64,000 nucleotides of DNA from contig NC_061475.1 in NCBI RefSeq assembly GCF_022581195.2, forward strand, positions 496,001 through 560,000, in the 5' to 3' direction. Of the stretch, positions 45,281 through 57,416 are shown in pieces. A program made the position numbers and the translations under genes. The notes under the pieces were generated by a model. The model searched no databases. It saw only the letters and a list, made by a program, of their open reading frames with translations, and was not told the origin of the DNA. Every line of letters starts with the position of its first letter. Positions within the stretch are counted from its first letter, which is position 1. Source of the DNA: Helicoverpa zea (taxonomy: Eukaryota > Arthropoda > Insecta > Lepidoptera > Noctuidae).

Positions 45281-47275
45281 AATCAATATACTTACTGACA
45301 CTTAATAGGATGAGCATTATAATGTTTACAGAACTATAAATACAGGCACGTTGAATAAAGCTGTGCAACAAGATTAGAGCATGTACCACGCTCGCGGCCA
45401 CTAGGAAGAAACCTTACAGGGGATGATATTGTAACGTTGCAACTGACTGATTATTGCATACTAGCTGAGCATGTGGTGCTGTGTGCATTATTTTATGTGT
45501 TTTGATTCAAGACTCCGACATGAATATCTTTAGGGTAGAAGGGAACGTCTAACAATCAGTTTTTGCAAGGTGTGTTTGGTTGCTCGGAACTGTGTTGAGG
45601 AAGTTACTCCAAGTAAAACACTCAGATGAATCCGATTAGACTAAAAGACGAACACAACGTAGCTTGATGATGATGATTCCGACATTGCAAGTGTCTGGGT
45701 AATTCCATTCTTTGATATATCAGGTGTGTCGTTCACAATCACGTTAAATTAAATACGTTAATATACTGGTTAATATACGTCGATTAACAAAAAAATGACC
45801 AAGTCATTCCCAACTATGCTGGCGTCGGCTTCCAGTCTACTGCAACCACTAAATATGAAGAAGAAAAAAATACGAAATGCTTGTATTAATATTTTTTCAG
45901 CTAAACCTATGTCCAATATCAGAAAAAATCACGTTGCAAAGCACCTAAGATTTTACAGAAATTACAGTTAACACCTGGTGACGATAAAATTAAATGGACT
46001 ATTACTGCGACACGTACGGTTAGCAAAAATAATGGTCCAATATGTATGTAAATCAATTAGGTTAATATATGCGTACGGTTAGCAAAACAAGAGGCGGGTA
46101 TCGGCCGATCGGTCGCTATCAGTGGCCGATCGGACTCGAATTATCTTGTGTTTTGATATATTATTATTGTTGGTTCTATAACTCTATAGTAGCGTTGGCA
46201 AAACCATATTAGTTTATTTCTGAACATGCGATTTTTTGAGGTTTGCCTATTGATTTTCTTCTTGTTTCGGAAGACAAAAGCGTCTCGACTGTCGTTTCAA
46301 TATCTTTGGTAGTTGTTACGGGTAGCCAGAAGCTGGAAAGTCTGACAACCAGTCTTATCAACTATCACAACTATCAACATACAGCTATCTTAGGTTGAGG
46401 ATGTTCGATAGGTAGACGATTCATGTAAAAAAACACTTACTGAGCTGCATCCAGTTAGACTAGAAACCGAGCCGAATAAAGAGATATTACAATGATGCTG
46501 ATTGTTGCTACAAGCTTATCAATAAAAAATATTCATGGTCATCAGTCATTCATCGTCTGCAGTCGCCAAAATACCTGCCTGCCCAGTCAGTGGTAAATAT
46601 TTAATTAAATATCTAGGCTATATATGTAGTGGTACATGTTTTGCTGTCGGTAGGCATTAGTTATTTACGTAGCTGTCGGTACTGACATGTTACTCGCACA
46701 TATGCACAAGGCGAGCAACCGCGCCCTGCGCATGAGTGGCTAGTCATGTGGACACTACTTATCGACTATATCGATTAAAAATATCGATATCTTTAAGTTT
46801 TGGGCTCAAGAATTATTTTATTTTTTGATGATAGGAGCATTTGCATCGTTCTGGTTTCATATGTATTATGTGTAGGTATAAAATTTTTATCACTTGTAAC
46901 GTGAAATTAAATGGACAGCACTAAAGTAATCGCTTAAAATAGAAACTACCACCGGTTCCCATCTCATTGGGAGTTAATGTATGTACAAAAGCAAGCCAAA
47001 AGCTTTCTCATCATCTTTTTAACCATCTTCTTAAAGGGGGGAAATTCTCATTTTTTTCATTTAACATTGCGTTCTTTATCTTATCACATGAACAATAACA
47101 CATATCGATAAACCAAATCACATGACTACCCGCGTATGCTTCCAGGCGACATATAGTTGCGACACAAGTGGTAGGTGACCGCCAGGTGGCGCAACGACCA
47201 AGCCCACACGCTGGTGAGACACCTCGCCTTACTACTCACATGTACCAACGTATTGTATGCACATAGGACCATAAG
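45281..47275. other. Gene-free stretch with degraded repeat pieces
   Basis: No exon is supported. Degenerate SINE-like fragments lie at about 45590-45675 (reverse), 45800-45845 (forward) and 46310-46490 (reverse). 'cgtacggttagcaaaa' occurs twice (46012 and 46072), and a 'cggccgatcgg...ggccgatcgga' palindromic patch lies near 46101-46137. TATCGAT-type sites cluster at about 46760-46795. Confidence 0.45.
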
Positions 47276-47590
47276 CAGCCAGTTAGCAACAGCAGTATCT
47301 CATGCCCTTCACGCAAAATCGTGAAGCGTCCGTAGTCCGTCAGCCCGTAGTCTGGAATTTGGTGAATGATTCACCCGTGCATCGGAGGGCACGTTAATGT
47401 CGGTCCTGCGCCTGATCTCTCTCCGGTCATGTCAGATTGCCGTCCCATCGGGCTATGAGAGTGAAGGAATAGTGAATGCACTTGTGTCTGCGCAATTGCT
47501 TGTGCACTATAATATGTCCTGCGCAGCTGGCTGATCTCCTTATATGAGAACAACCACCGTGGCCGAAATCGGCCTTGGACGTTCTATTAT
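47276..47590 (+). repeat. Interspersed repeat, family 3, copy 2 (longest)
   Basis: Runs from 'agcagccagttagcaacagcag' through 'gcgcctgatctctctccggtc', 'gccgtcccatcgggctatgagagtgaaggaatag', 'tgcttgtgcactataatatgtcctgcgcagctggctgatctcc' to 'ggccgaaatcggcc'. The 'attattatt' tail after the last block suggests a retroposon 3' end. It is shared with 45158 (reverse) and 51238 (forward). Non-coding. Confidence 0.72.
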
Positions 47591-49885
47591 TATTTCATAC
47601 CCTGTGGCTGATTACTCTGTTAGTAATGAGATAGCCTCGCGTTTAAGCTCTATTTTACCTGATACGAAGTAACATAAAAATGTCACAAGCTAATTACCAG
47701 CCCTAATCAACGCCACATTTCCTATTTCCTGCCATATAAAGCTATAAATAGCCGCCGTGTCCTCACCTATAAGGGCGATGTAGGTCACTCAGGCCTGGAG
47801 ACAAGAAGACCCTGACCTCTGTCATATATCCATGTATGGCAATGTTTCCGGACAGCCTTTATAAAGCTGCAATTGTACGCCTTCGATTATTGCCAATTGA
47901 TTTTTTCCTGTTAAGTGAATTGTTTTTGTTAAATGTTATTTATGAAGACCCTGACTCTTATACCAATCCAAAATAGCAAACGTCTAGGACAAGTTTACTG
48001 TCTGAGGATTTCAATAACCCATCTCTGGTTTCACAGATATATCCGCCGTTAAAAGTAGCATCATCATCATCTCAGCCATAGGACGTCCACTGCTGAACAC
48101 AGCCCTCCCCCTTAGATCTCCACAGATACCTGTTGGAGGCGACCTGCATCCAGCGTCTTCCGGCAACCTTTATAAGCTTGTCTGTCCACCTTGTTGGTGG
48201 ACGTCCTACGCTGCGCTTGCTAGTCCGTGGTCTCCACTCCAGCACTCCAGCACTCCAAAAGTAGCATGCAGTTAATAATTTCTATTAGTATCAAATAGTT
48301 TAGCCAAAGCAATGCCGTCGAGATAGCCGTGAATATCCTACAGTAAGGATGTTTTCGGAATAAACCCTAGTATTTAGTGTAGTCGGGAGCCGTGACATGC
48401 TTGGCTCGGTTCCAGGGTCCGTCCTTTGTTTATCATCTCCCGATTATTATATTAGGAGTCGTTACTTACCAGCGCATCTGCTAGATAACTGTGTTTGTGG
48501 AAATATTGTTCTTGCGTACGAGTTTGATTGGGATTTTTCTTTTTAAAGTGGTAAAATTAAATGATATCTTCAGTTCGGAGGTATATATCAACTCGAGTTA
48601 TTGTAAAATATGAATGAGTGTCTGAATCTTTTCTGCAAGTCCTGTTCTAAATTACATTTACGTCAACAGTAGGTATAATTAGGTCTATTGCCAACGTTTT
48701 TGATTCATAAAGTTACTTATCGGACTTTAAAATCGGCTGCCATCGGCATCACAAAATCCCACCCAAAAATAATAGGCTTCTCAATTTTGAAGATGTCGAT
48801 CTGACAAAGATGGACCCCATGCACGTATCAAGCGTGGTAACCGGGAACTCAATCTTTGATTGGACTTATTTTGTTCTACGTTCTTTAACTGAAACTTAAA
48901 GACAAACCTACAACATTACTGTACATTCTATACATATTATATTATATACTTAGGTACTCTTTAGTAAGATTCGCAATGAATGGAAGAGCCATATGTTCAC
49001 GGTCGTGGACGAATGAATGCATTGCCAATGATGTAGGATGGTATATTATGTTTCTAGAAGCTAGTGGGAATGTTTGTGTTTACCATTCTCATATAACTAA
49101 ATTAAAGTGTATATTTATTACAAGTTAATTCATAATGGCGAAGGGGTCCAAATATACTTCTTTATTTTCGATGATTTAGAATGAATACATCGTAAGGAAG
49201 GGCTTTTCATGAAGAAGATGCAGGATAAGCTTTTCGGCGATTCCTTCCTAAGCAAGCAATAAAATAAATGTAAAATGCCAGTTTATTTTTACAAATGGAG
49301 AACTGCTTGGTGTACCAAATATGAGTCCAATTCAGAAAGTGCCACTTAGCAGGCGAGTGAGGACGACCGGTGTTCAGAGCTAACCTTCACAACGCAAGTA
49401 AAATAAGTATACGTAAAGCAAGTCCTTTAATAATGTAATTAAAAAAAACTGTTAACTCTCAACCATATATTTAACAGGAAGATAGGGATTTTAAGTTTTT
49501 TTTTTTAATATGGGTACTGATTAGATAAATGCTGAGACCTCGTCCTGTGGAGATTTCAAAACTGCCGAAAAGCTCCTTTTATCCTCAAAAGAAAATCTAA
49601 AAGCCGGTCAAAAATTTCATAAACCTAAGTATTTCCTTAATCTAGATTTGAGTGTGTAATATCAAGCACGCGTCCATAAAGTACGAACATATGTCGGTAG
49701 TGTCCAGTAGGTAGGGTCAGCACACACGGACCTGCACGCAACGCGCCGCGCCCACCGACACACATTCGTGTAACGACAGCAAATAAACTTGCGTGTGTTG
49801 GTCTAGTCTAGTTAAATAAATTGTAGGTTGTTAAATGATATTGAGCTTTTAGTTTTGGCTTGAAAAATCCTCAAGTACCTACTAA
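47591..49885. other. Gene-free AT-rich stretch
   Basis: No exon is supported. One interspersed repeat at 48055-48256 is annotated separately. Confidence 0.5.
48055..48256 (+). repeat. Interspersed repeat with ATC-rich head
   Basis: Starts 'gcatcatcatcatctcagccataggacgtccactgctgaac', continues 'ccttagatctccacagatacctgttggaggcgacctgcatcc' and ends near 'ctagtccgtggtctccactccagcac'. Related pieces occur at about 33436-33560, 35290-35398 (reverse) and 59310-59372 (reverse). The pattern is typical of abundant moth retroposons, but I cannot name the family. Confidence 0.65.
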
Positions 49886-50092
49886 TCTATACTAATATTA
49901 TAAAGGGGAAAACTTTGTTTGTTTGTTTGATTGTAATGAATAGGCTCAAAAACTACTGGACAGTTTTTAAAAATTCTTTCACCATTCGAAAGCTACATTA
50001 TCCACGACTAACATAGGCAGTAGGCTATATTTTATCCCGGTACGGGCAGTGGTTACCACGGGACGCGGGTGAAACCGCGGGAAAACGGCTAG
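49886..50092 (+). mobile_element. Non-autonomous Helitron, 207 bp
   Basis: It begins 'TCtatactaatattataaagg' and ends 'ccgcgggaaaacggCTAG' before a T. That gives the 5' TC, the 3' CTAG and the A|T insertion context expected of Helitrons, with a CCG/CGG pairing just before the end. The inside holds 'tgaataggctcaaaaactactgg' and 'cgggacgcgggtgaaaccgcgg', matching the common moth Helitron family. No Rep/helicase is encoded. Confidence 0.85.
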
Positions 50093-53038
50093 TAAATAGA
50101 TAATTTTGCAAAACTGAGTTTGAGTACATACGCTTTCTTTACACAGCTGAACATAATGTGATGAAATTGGTACAGAGATAAAAATACCCAAAAGATTCAG
50201 GCGATTTTGTTCGGTTGGGAGAAGTAGTTTTCAAGAGACGTCTATATTTTTATAATTATTTCTATACAAACTGTGGGACTTATTATACATTTAATTTTGC
50301 TGCTTGTCTGTTTTGCTGTCGGTCAACACATATTGCTAAATAAGCGCAGATTGATATCTATGATAGTATGGACATGCGAGTCAGCTACCTACACCGACCT
50401 TAAAATATTCGCCTGATACTTACCTACACTTATTTAGATTTTAAAACAATAACTACCTATTTAATAGTTTATAGCGTATTTTCATCCACATCGTTCTGTT
50501 AAATTCAGAGGAACCCTGACTCCGTAGTTTTTACTTATAAATACTACTCTAAATTGTAATTAAAGACAAAAGTAGACCCTAAAACAGGTAAAAAAATTGC
50601 AATGGGATGAAAGGATTTTTAGAAGATTTTTTTTAAGTTTTTACATTAACAACGATCTGCAAAAGGACGCAAGCTTAAATTAGATGCGTGAGAAATACAC
50701 TGAAAAAAGAATCAATGGTAAAATAAGTATCAGTCAGTTATCATTTTTCTTTTGAGGTGGGAAATCCTACGATGATCCCCCATTCTTTCAATCAACCAAG
50801 ACCCCTTTGTGCACTAGGTCGTAGGAAAACTTGCACAACAATACCCGGCAGAATACAGCTACCCTGGGAATAAACAGAGCAACCAATCACAACTCCATAC
50901 AAAAATAGTACAACCGCCATATAAGTCTCACAATTAAATTAACAGCCAGAATCGCTCCAAAAAAGTCTTAATCTGTTTCCAACGACCTCTGTGGTACTGA
51001 TAAGGTCAGATGCTCTCGCGTCCGATCTATAGCCTAAATGGCCAACACTGGTGAGGACAGTCACGATTCACGTTTTTAAGACGAAATGAACAACACATGT
51101 GGTTTGAGAAACATCATTATGTAGAAGATCATCGTCCAAAAATCATTACTTAAAATTAAAGATTGTCTGTCTGCCTGTCTGTTGTGCTTTTACGCCAAAA
51201 CTACTGAACAGATTTAAATGTTTGATACATATATAGTCTTTCCGGCCGTGTCGGATTGCCGTCCCATCGGGCTATGCTACGAGAGTGAAGGAATAGGGAG
51301 TGCACTTGTGTCTGCTCAAATGCTTGTGCACTATAATATGTCCTGCGCAGCTGGCTGATCTCCTTAAATGGGAATCGCCGCCGTGGCCGAAATCGGCCGT
51401 GGACGCCATTATTATTCCATTACATAGATAGTCTAGATCCTGAAAAGGACCTGAAAGGATTCAGGCTACATTTTCTTCGGGATCACCTACCCAGCCTTTC
51501 AAAAATATGTATTCAGCCGAGACTTTATCCGAATGTGAGAACTAACTAAAATAACTAATTAGAAAACTAACTAAACTAGTCAAAAGCGGTTTCTCTCAAG
51601 CGTCAAAATCATATTTAGTGTGAAATTATTAAACAAGAAAATATTTCGACTTGCTGCACACAATTTTAGAATAGTTAGATTAGCATAATTTGCCTAATAA
51701 GTTGTCCACGAGCAAAGTTTGTTTCAGCCAACCAAATTATTTCCAAAACTGGTATTTTTTCTGTAACATGGACCTTTCTGCAACAGTTTTAGTAATGAAT
51801 AAATTAAACACAGGCCAAACCTCGGCTACCTTGCAATTTTAAGGCCTGACACCCGAAGCTACCTTAAAACCCAGAAGGTCAGGATGATGCCCCGGGCGCT
51901 CGTGATTCCAACGCATATATTACACATTATGTATCGATATCTCGCAGAAAGTAATGTTAACTGTGTCAAGTGCAACTTGTACATATGTGCTTAAGGCTGA
52001 GTACACACTACACATGCCACTCCATCTGACCTTTTGGTCCTACGAACAGTTTTTTCAACAATTTCGATACGAGAAGCTGCGTTCTGTTTGCCCTCTTAGT
52101 TGGCTGATACACTATTTTTAAGCCAAGAAAGGAATGGACTCATCGCCCTCTCTTCGCTTCCTTCTTAAATACAATCATTCATGCATATCAAAAGAACTTA
52201 TAGATGAAGAAATAATTACAAAGAAGTCCCATTATAGGCATGTAGTTATCTACAAACAGTCGAGATTGCGTACATTGGTGAATTGACATTTGCTAATTGC
52301 AAATTAAGAATAATTTTAATTATTATTTTATTTAAATAAGTAATATTAATATCTAGTATGTATCAGGTCTACAGGGGCACACTGACACACGGAGGTCAGA
52401 CGCTCGGGGCGACGTAAAAAGGCAAACCATTGCCTCATTACTTAAGGCACAGCATCTTAAAAGTGCCTTTGAAATCCTGAACCCTTAGGCCTGTCTTCAG
52501 CAATTTGTTCCTTTGGCAGGGTGTTACAAGCCTTCAGAAGGTACAAAGTCTGACGACTAAAATATTAACCTATTAAGGTTGTGGAGATCCAATTGGCAGA
52601 ATCTCCGTTAGTTTATGTAATTTAGTCTGGAAGCCAAAGAAACAATAAAAAAAACTACAGTATGGTCTAAAACTAAGCTAAAGAAGCCGGGTGTTGCTCG
52701 GCTGATAGAAGCTCCCTGGCACATGTCTTATAAAACCATCTCATATCTTATGAGTTCCACTGCTAGAAACACTCTTCACATAATATCAGTAGGCCCAAAG
52801 GTTACAAAGATTATATTATCTGTCCCTTTTACAATATTGCCTTAGTTTCACTGTCCCACTAGCTTACTCGTCACTTCTGCACATTGATAAGACCATCTAG
52901 GTAATTTTCCTAAGTTTCTATCCATCATCCAACGTTCGTTCTCAATATAAGTACTATCTGCCTGTAGATGTACTTACTAGAGAAAGGTATTTGACACTAT
53001 CCCCATACAAGCATTATCAATAGAGTACCTAATGTAAC
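50093..53038. other. Gene-free stretch
   Basis: No exon or RNA gene is supported apart from the repeat at 51238-51425. About 51990-52040 ('aaggctgagtacacactacac') resembles a TIR-element fragment but has no partner that I can see. Confidence 0.45.
51238..51425 (+). repeat. Interspersed repeat, family 3, copy 3
   Basis: 5'-truncated copy: begins at 'ctttccggccgtgtcggattgcc' and retains the 'ctataatatgtcctgcgcagctggctgatctcc' and 'ggccgaaatcggccgtggacg' blocks and 'attattatt' tail. 5' truncation with a shared 3' end supports retroposition. Confidence 0.72.
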
Positions 53039-53040
53039 TA

Positions 53041-53660
53041 AGGGTGCGTCCACATCTGGCGAATGTGCCGCGAATGTGCAGCTCGCGAGCCGTTTGCGAC
53101 CTGCCCGCGAGCTGCGCGCGTGCATTTTTGTTCGTGCGCCGCTTCTGCGCCTCCCGCGCGCAGCTCGCGCGCGACCTAAGCGCCGCACGCGAGCGGCGCG
53201 CAGGCGGCGCGCGACGTCTGACATCTTCGATAGTACTGAGCCAATATACGGAACTGTAAGGGCGAGAACTGATTGCGCGCAGATCGCGCGCCGCTCGCGC
53301 GCTCTATACGAGCCTTGCGTGAGTTGCGCTAAAGAGGCGCACCGAACTATTGCAGTGACTGCACGCGCGCAGCTCGCGGACAGCTCGCGATCGGCTCGCG
53401 TGCTGCGCATTCGCGGCGCATTCGCCAGATGTGGACGCACCCTTCGATAGTACTGAGCCAGTATACGGAACTGTAAGGGCGAGAACTGAGTGCGCGCAGA
53501 TCGCGCGCCGCTCGCGCGCTCTATACGAGCCTTGCATGAGTTGCGCTAAAGAGGCACACCAAACTATTGCAGTGACTGCACGCGCGCAGCTCGCAGACGG
53601 CTCGCAATCGGCTCGCGTGCTGCGCATTCGCGGCACATTCGCCAGATGTGGACGCACCCT
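53041..53660. mobile_element. 620-bp GC-rich MITE with duplicated right half, TA target duplication
   Basis: The left end 'agggtgcgtccacatctggc' is inverted against the right end 'gccagatgtggacgcaccct'. TA flanks both sides (53039-53040 and 53661-53662). 53227-53443 and 53444-53660 are a 217-bp tandem duplication, so the right terminal repeat occurs twice (also at 53424-53443). The body is built of 'cgcgcgcagctcgcg' type sequence. The several open frames here are composition artefacts. Confidence 0.87.
53227..53660. repeat. 217-bp tandem duplication inside the MITE
   Basis: Both units start 'tcgatagtactgagcca.tatacggaactg' and end 'agatgtggacgcaccct'. They differ at a handful of bases, mostly CpG changes, so the duplication is fairly recent relative to point decay. 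Confidence 0.9.
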
Positions 53661-53662
53661 TA

Positions 53663-55218
53663 GACACCAATGGCTGATAAAAGGGTGAAGGAAAACATCT
53701 TGAGGAAACCTGGACTGTATAGTCAGAACGCCAACCCGCATTGAGCAAGCGTGGTGATTATGCTCAATCGTTCTCCATGTGAGAGGAGGCCGGTGCCCAG
53801 CAGTGGGACAATAAAAAGGCTGTTACTGTAAGTAACGTCAAATTCCTATCTCTTGATAGATAGAAAATTGAGAATGGCTCTAAATGATAGCTGATTGGTT
53901 ATTTAAGTGCCAAGAATTGTTGTAGTAACTTCTACTTAACACAGGTGTATAGAAAAATATCATGATCGCATATATTATAATTGGCATTTATTGCTGTATG
54001 TGTTACTTGTATGGTCTAAGTTCTAGGTTGCATTATGATTTCACCTCTACCTTTATTTATTTCAGGTTTGCAAGGTGTAACTAGTGTAACTACCCATTAC
54101 CTACTTAATGTTGTAAGTACAAACAATTTTCAATCAGTCTAGTAAAAGATCTGCGGCACTTATCAAGTAAAAATTATTTAAATTTTCACCACCTTGTAAT
54201 ATTTTTATGGTTATTATTACTAAAATAGGGGTACGCAAGTTTCAGGTCTTTTTAGAGCAGTACCTACGTAGAAAAAATGAATTGAGAACTACACTAATCA
54301 TTGAGTAAATGAACCTATACTTTCCTTCACCGCCCCGTCACCCGCGCCGTCACCCGCCCCGTCACTCTCTAGTGCAGTAAATATGAAAAGTGTATCATAA
54401 AGTCCTGTAAGTACCCTTTATTCGACAAATACATATCGTACAAGAGTAGCAAGGCCTTATTCCTATTATGTCGGTTACGTCATTCTCGTTTTGACGGTCA
54501 ACAACCGTATGTCGCGGTCACCGTGCCCGTTTTCATTGCGTTTCGTCTCACTTTCACTTTTTACCGCGAAACTGCATTGTTAACAGCGCCATCTGTTGTC
54601 GAGTAGAAGAATTGAAATTTTAAGCTTGAATTCATTTGTAATGCAAAGCAGCTAAATAAAGCGCTAAATCGTCTTCAAATATTGCTTAATGTGTTCATCT
54701 ATTCTATCTGAATTTTATTACAAGAACAAAAATATCCTTATATTTACACTGATCAGTATTTCTATTCGCCAATAGATGGCACTCATCATTCACTATGTAA
54801 TAGTCAAAACTGCCAAACTGCATTGACTACACCCATGGAAAACGTACCGAAAATTATTAGAAAAATAAACAAAAATACGTAGGACTGACATGCCTAAACG
54901 GAAGTTTCGACATCACGGCATTACATACATACATAAGGTCCATTTTGGAATGCTAATGGGTGTTTCCTACAGCCGCGATGTTTGTGTGCCGACGAACACC
55001 GGTATCGGCGAAGCGGGGACTGACTCCTTATGTGTTCGTCTGAGAGTCTACCTCCTTTGCCGAGCCGCTGGTACACGAACGACGCGAGGTGTGGGAAATT
55101 CCTTTTGCTTATTTTAGGTCCCAAAATTCATATCAATGTAATTCTACGGTTGCTCACAAAAAGGACAGATAAGTTTTCACAGTTGACTTATTTATTATTC
55201 CAACAGAATTTTCGGATA
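53663..55218. other. Gene-free stretch with minor repeats
   Basis: About 53690-53818 ends 'gtgagaggaggccggtgcccagcagtgggacaataaaaaggctg', a common moth retroposon 3' end. 54326-54366 is a short GTCACCCGCCC-type tandem. 54943-55126 shows weak inverted ends ('ttttgg...gggtgtttcc' against 'ggaaattcc...cccaaaa') and may be a decayed TIR element. No exon is supported. Confidence 0.45.
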
Positions 55219-55540
55219 CTTACAATTAGGGCTGCCATCCGTCCGGGTTTCCCCGGATTTGTCCTCGTTTGAGGGCCGTCCGGGGGCCGTCCGGGCGGGG
55301 TTACAAGAAGTGTCCGGGGAAAACCCGGACATTTTTCACAGGGTCGTCTTAACCTATCTATGGTGCAGGGTATGCGAATAACCCGGGCGCCGCAGAGCGC
55401 CCACGCCAACGCCATACAGGCCTAGAGCTAGCAGATTTCAGCTCGATTTGAGAGGATAAGAAGTCATAGGTACAGGTTTTTCAATAAAAATCGTTAAATC
55501 CACCAACCAAGCCAATTCTTAGCCTGCCCCGCTTTCATTA

Positions 55541-56143
55541 TAGTAAGTTCAACTCAGTCTTGCGCGCGGCCTTATGTGTGGGTAACCCTTGTACATATAC
55601 AGTGACTTTGTGTGCGTGACAAGAGGTACAGTCGGGTACAAATACAGTTATTTAGGGGTTACAGCTGTTTAAAGAAAACAGTTATTACGTAATATAATGT
55701 TTATTTATTTATAATGATTCTAAATCGCTCCTTGAAAAATCAAATGATGAATTTTGCATTTTTAGTCCACACTATTTATTGTCCTCGTACCCCGAGCTAG
55801 AAAATATGTAAGAAGTATTTAATTCATCTTAGATATTTCACCTCATTTATTTCTTAGGTACTGTCAATGTCAATTTGAAAAAACGTATGAGAAAATAATG
55901 AAAAACTGTAAAATGTAATAATAAAAAGCTTTGAATGTTGTTTCATTTTTTGAAACGCTACCTGACTCCTTAAACATTTTCTCCGTGAAGAACTAGACAT
56001 TTTTGTAAACGACTGTACCCATAAGAAAAAGCGATAAGAAAACGTCATGCTCGGACGACGTCACTGTCACACGAATGAAAGTTGTATATTTACAAGCCGA
56101 CGCACACATAGGGCCGCGCGCAAATCTGAGTTGAACTATCTAT
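55541..56143. mobile_element. TIR element nested in the hAT-like element
   Basis: 'agttcaactcagtcttgcgcgcggccttatgtgtg' on the left is mirrored by 'cacacatagggccgcgcgcaaatctgagttgaact' on the right with a few mismatches, over about 40 bp. The inside is AT-rich without a transposase. The target duplication could not be fixed, so the ends are accurate only to a few bases. Confidence 0.7.
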
Positions 56144-56249
56144 AACTACGAGTGGAAAACATAATATACATGAGATTGCTTGCCTTGTATGGAAGTTTAA
56201 CCTTGTAAAATTACAAATAGACAAGCATTTGCTGCAGAAGTCGAAGTGT

Positions 56250-56440
56250 CCCAAAACTCAAAAATTTTCGCGCCCGCTTCGCTCGCGGCTTCTTTTCTTA
56301 GCACAATTTTTTTTTAAGATTCAAAAACTTTTGCGCTCGCTTCGCTTGCGGCTTCTTCACTTTGCGGATTTTTTTTATTATATTTAGTGACCCAAAACTC
56401 AAAAATTTTCGCGCTCGCTCAAAAATCGGACTCGTCCGGG
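56250..56440. repeat. Triplicate 'tcgcgctcgcttcgctcgcggc' repeat
   Basis: Three roughly 65-bp units start at about 56254, 56321 and 56391 with 'ctcaaaaattttcgcgc.cgcttcgc' type sequence and lie in the right part of the hAT-like element. The third unit passes directly into the right subterminal 'gtccgggg' region. Confidence 0.65.
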
Positions 56441-56753
56441 GAAAAAATGCGATTTACGGCAAATGTCCGGGTTTTTTTAAATGTTTGTCCGGGTTTTTCG
56501 AAATTCGAAATGGCAGCCCTACTTACAATGGATCGATTTCAATGGCCGAGGTATCATCAGATTCTTTAAATGGACATATGTCTTGGTTACCTAATGAAAT
56601 TAACAATCATGACATGGAATTGTAGTAAGTCCGCACTCCGCCCTTATAAATATTAAGAATAGGGTTTACCAATTCTTTGCGCGATATTCTGTTCGATTTG
56701 TATTTACGTCACATAGGTATGTAATGTACTATAATTTTATATTAATTTAAACA

Positions 56754-56837
56754 GTCAGGATGGCCGAGCGGTCTAAGGCGCTGCGTTCAGGTCGCAGTCC
56801 ACTTCTGTGGGCGTGGGTTCGAATCCCACTTCTGACA
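56754..56837 (+). tRNA. tRNA-Leu (CAG)
   Basis: The sequence starts GTCAGGATGGCCGAGCGG and ends with GGTTCGAATCCCAC and TTCTGAC plus the discriminator A. Acceptor arms pair over 7 bp with one G-T. The anticodon stem TGCG/CGCA encloses TTCAGGT (anticodon CAG). A long variable arm ('cagtccacttctgtgggcg') marks a class II leucine tRNA. Length 84, no intron. Pol III termination is provided by TTTT about 6 bases downstream. It lies 225 bp beyond the hAT-like element. Confidence 0.97.
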
Positions 56838-57416
56838 AAGCCTTTTGCTTCATTATGCCTGCATTTTACACATAGAAACGCTCAAAAGAAGAATAAATAA
56901 TAGATAGTGAACATACTGTTCCTAGCTTTGTTAATAGTAGGGAATGTTAGCGTGATTCTCTCTGGTGGGAACTTGGGAAATTGAGAAACCGGCACTGTAT
57001 AGGTACAACTAAAGATAGTCAGCTAGAAAGTCGGATACGAACAAGCATGTTCATTAACATGTATATTTCTGTATGTGGTGTATGTTTCCTTGTGTATTTT
57101 TTTATTATTTTGTCATTGAAGACTACGGTTGAAGAGGTGAGATAGTAAAACCTCAGTAATACATAATGTAATTTAGTTTTTAAATAGATTTTAGTTTTTA
57201 TATAGCTATCGTTTTAGGATAAGAGATCCTGTAAAGATAGTTTAAGGTGTTTTTAAATAAATAAATAAAATTCTCTGTCTACGATAACAAATTGTCTATG
57301 GTTAACCTAAACGAATCTGGCAACTTCAGCTTGACATGAATGACATTCCAAAAATTCTAACCTCGCTTGCTTGCTCGACTAGTTGTTGAATTGAAAGTTG
57401 TAAAACTATTTTTAAA
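56838..57416. other. Spacer and presumed promoter region of the lactonase gene
   Basis: AT-rich. About 57080-57270 has an 'aaataaataaataaa' tail and may be a retroposon end. The 120 bases before the ATG at 57417 include 'cctcgcttgcttgctcgact' but no clear TATA or initiator. Confidence 0.4.

Larger units (their letters stand above)
55227..56521. mobile_element. 1.3-kb hAT-like non-autonomous element with nested insert
   Basis: Ends 'tagggctgcca' and 'tggcagcccta' are inverted repeats. Both sides carry the 8-bp duplication 'cttacaat' (55219-55226 and 56522-56529). TAGGG ends and 8-bp duplications are hallmarks of hAT elements. Subterminal regions are rich in 'gtccggg' motifs (left about 55237-55335, right about 56430-56490), which could be transposase-binding repeats. 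No transposase is seen. A second TIR element lies inside. Confidence 0.87.

Noticed and set aside
52997..53748. Arg/Ala-rich open frames
   Set aside because: They fall in the CG-rich duplicated MITE and cross its terminal repeats.
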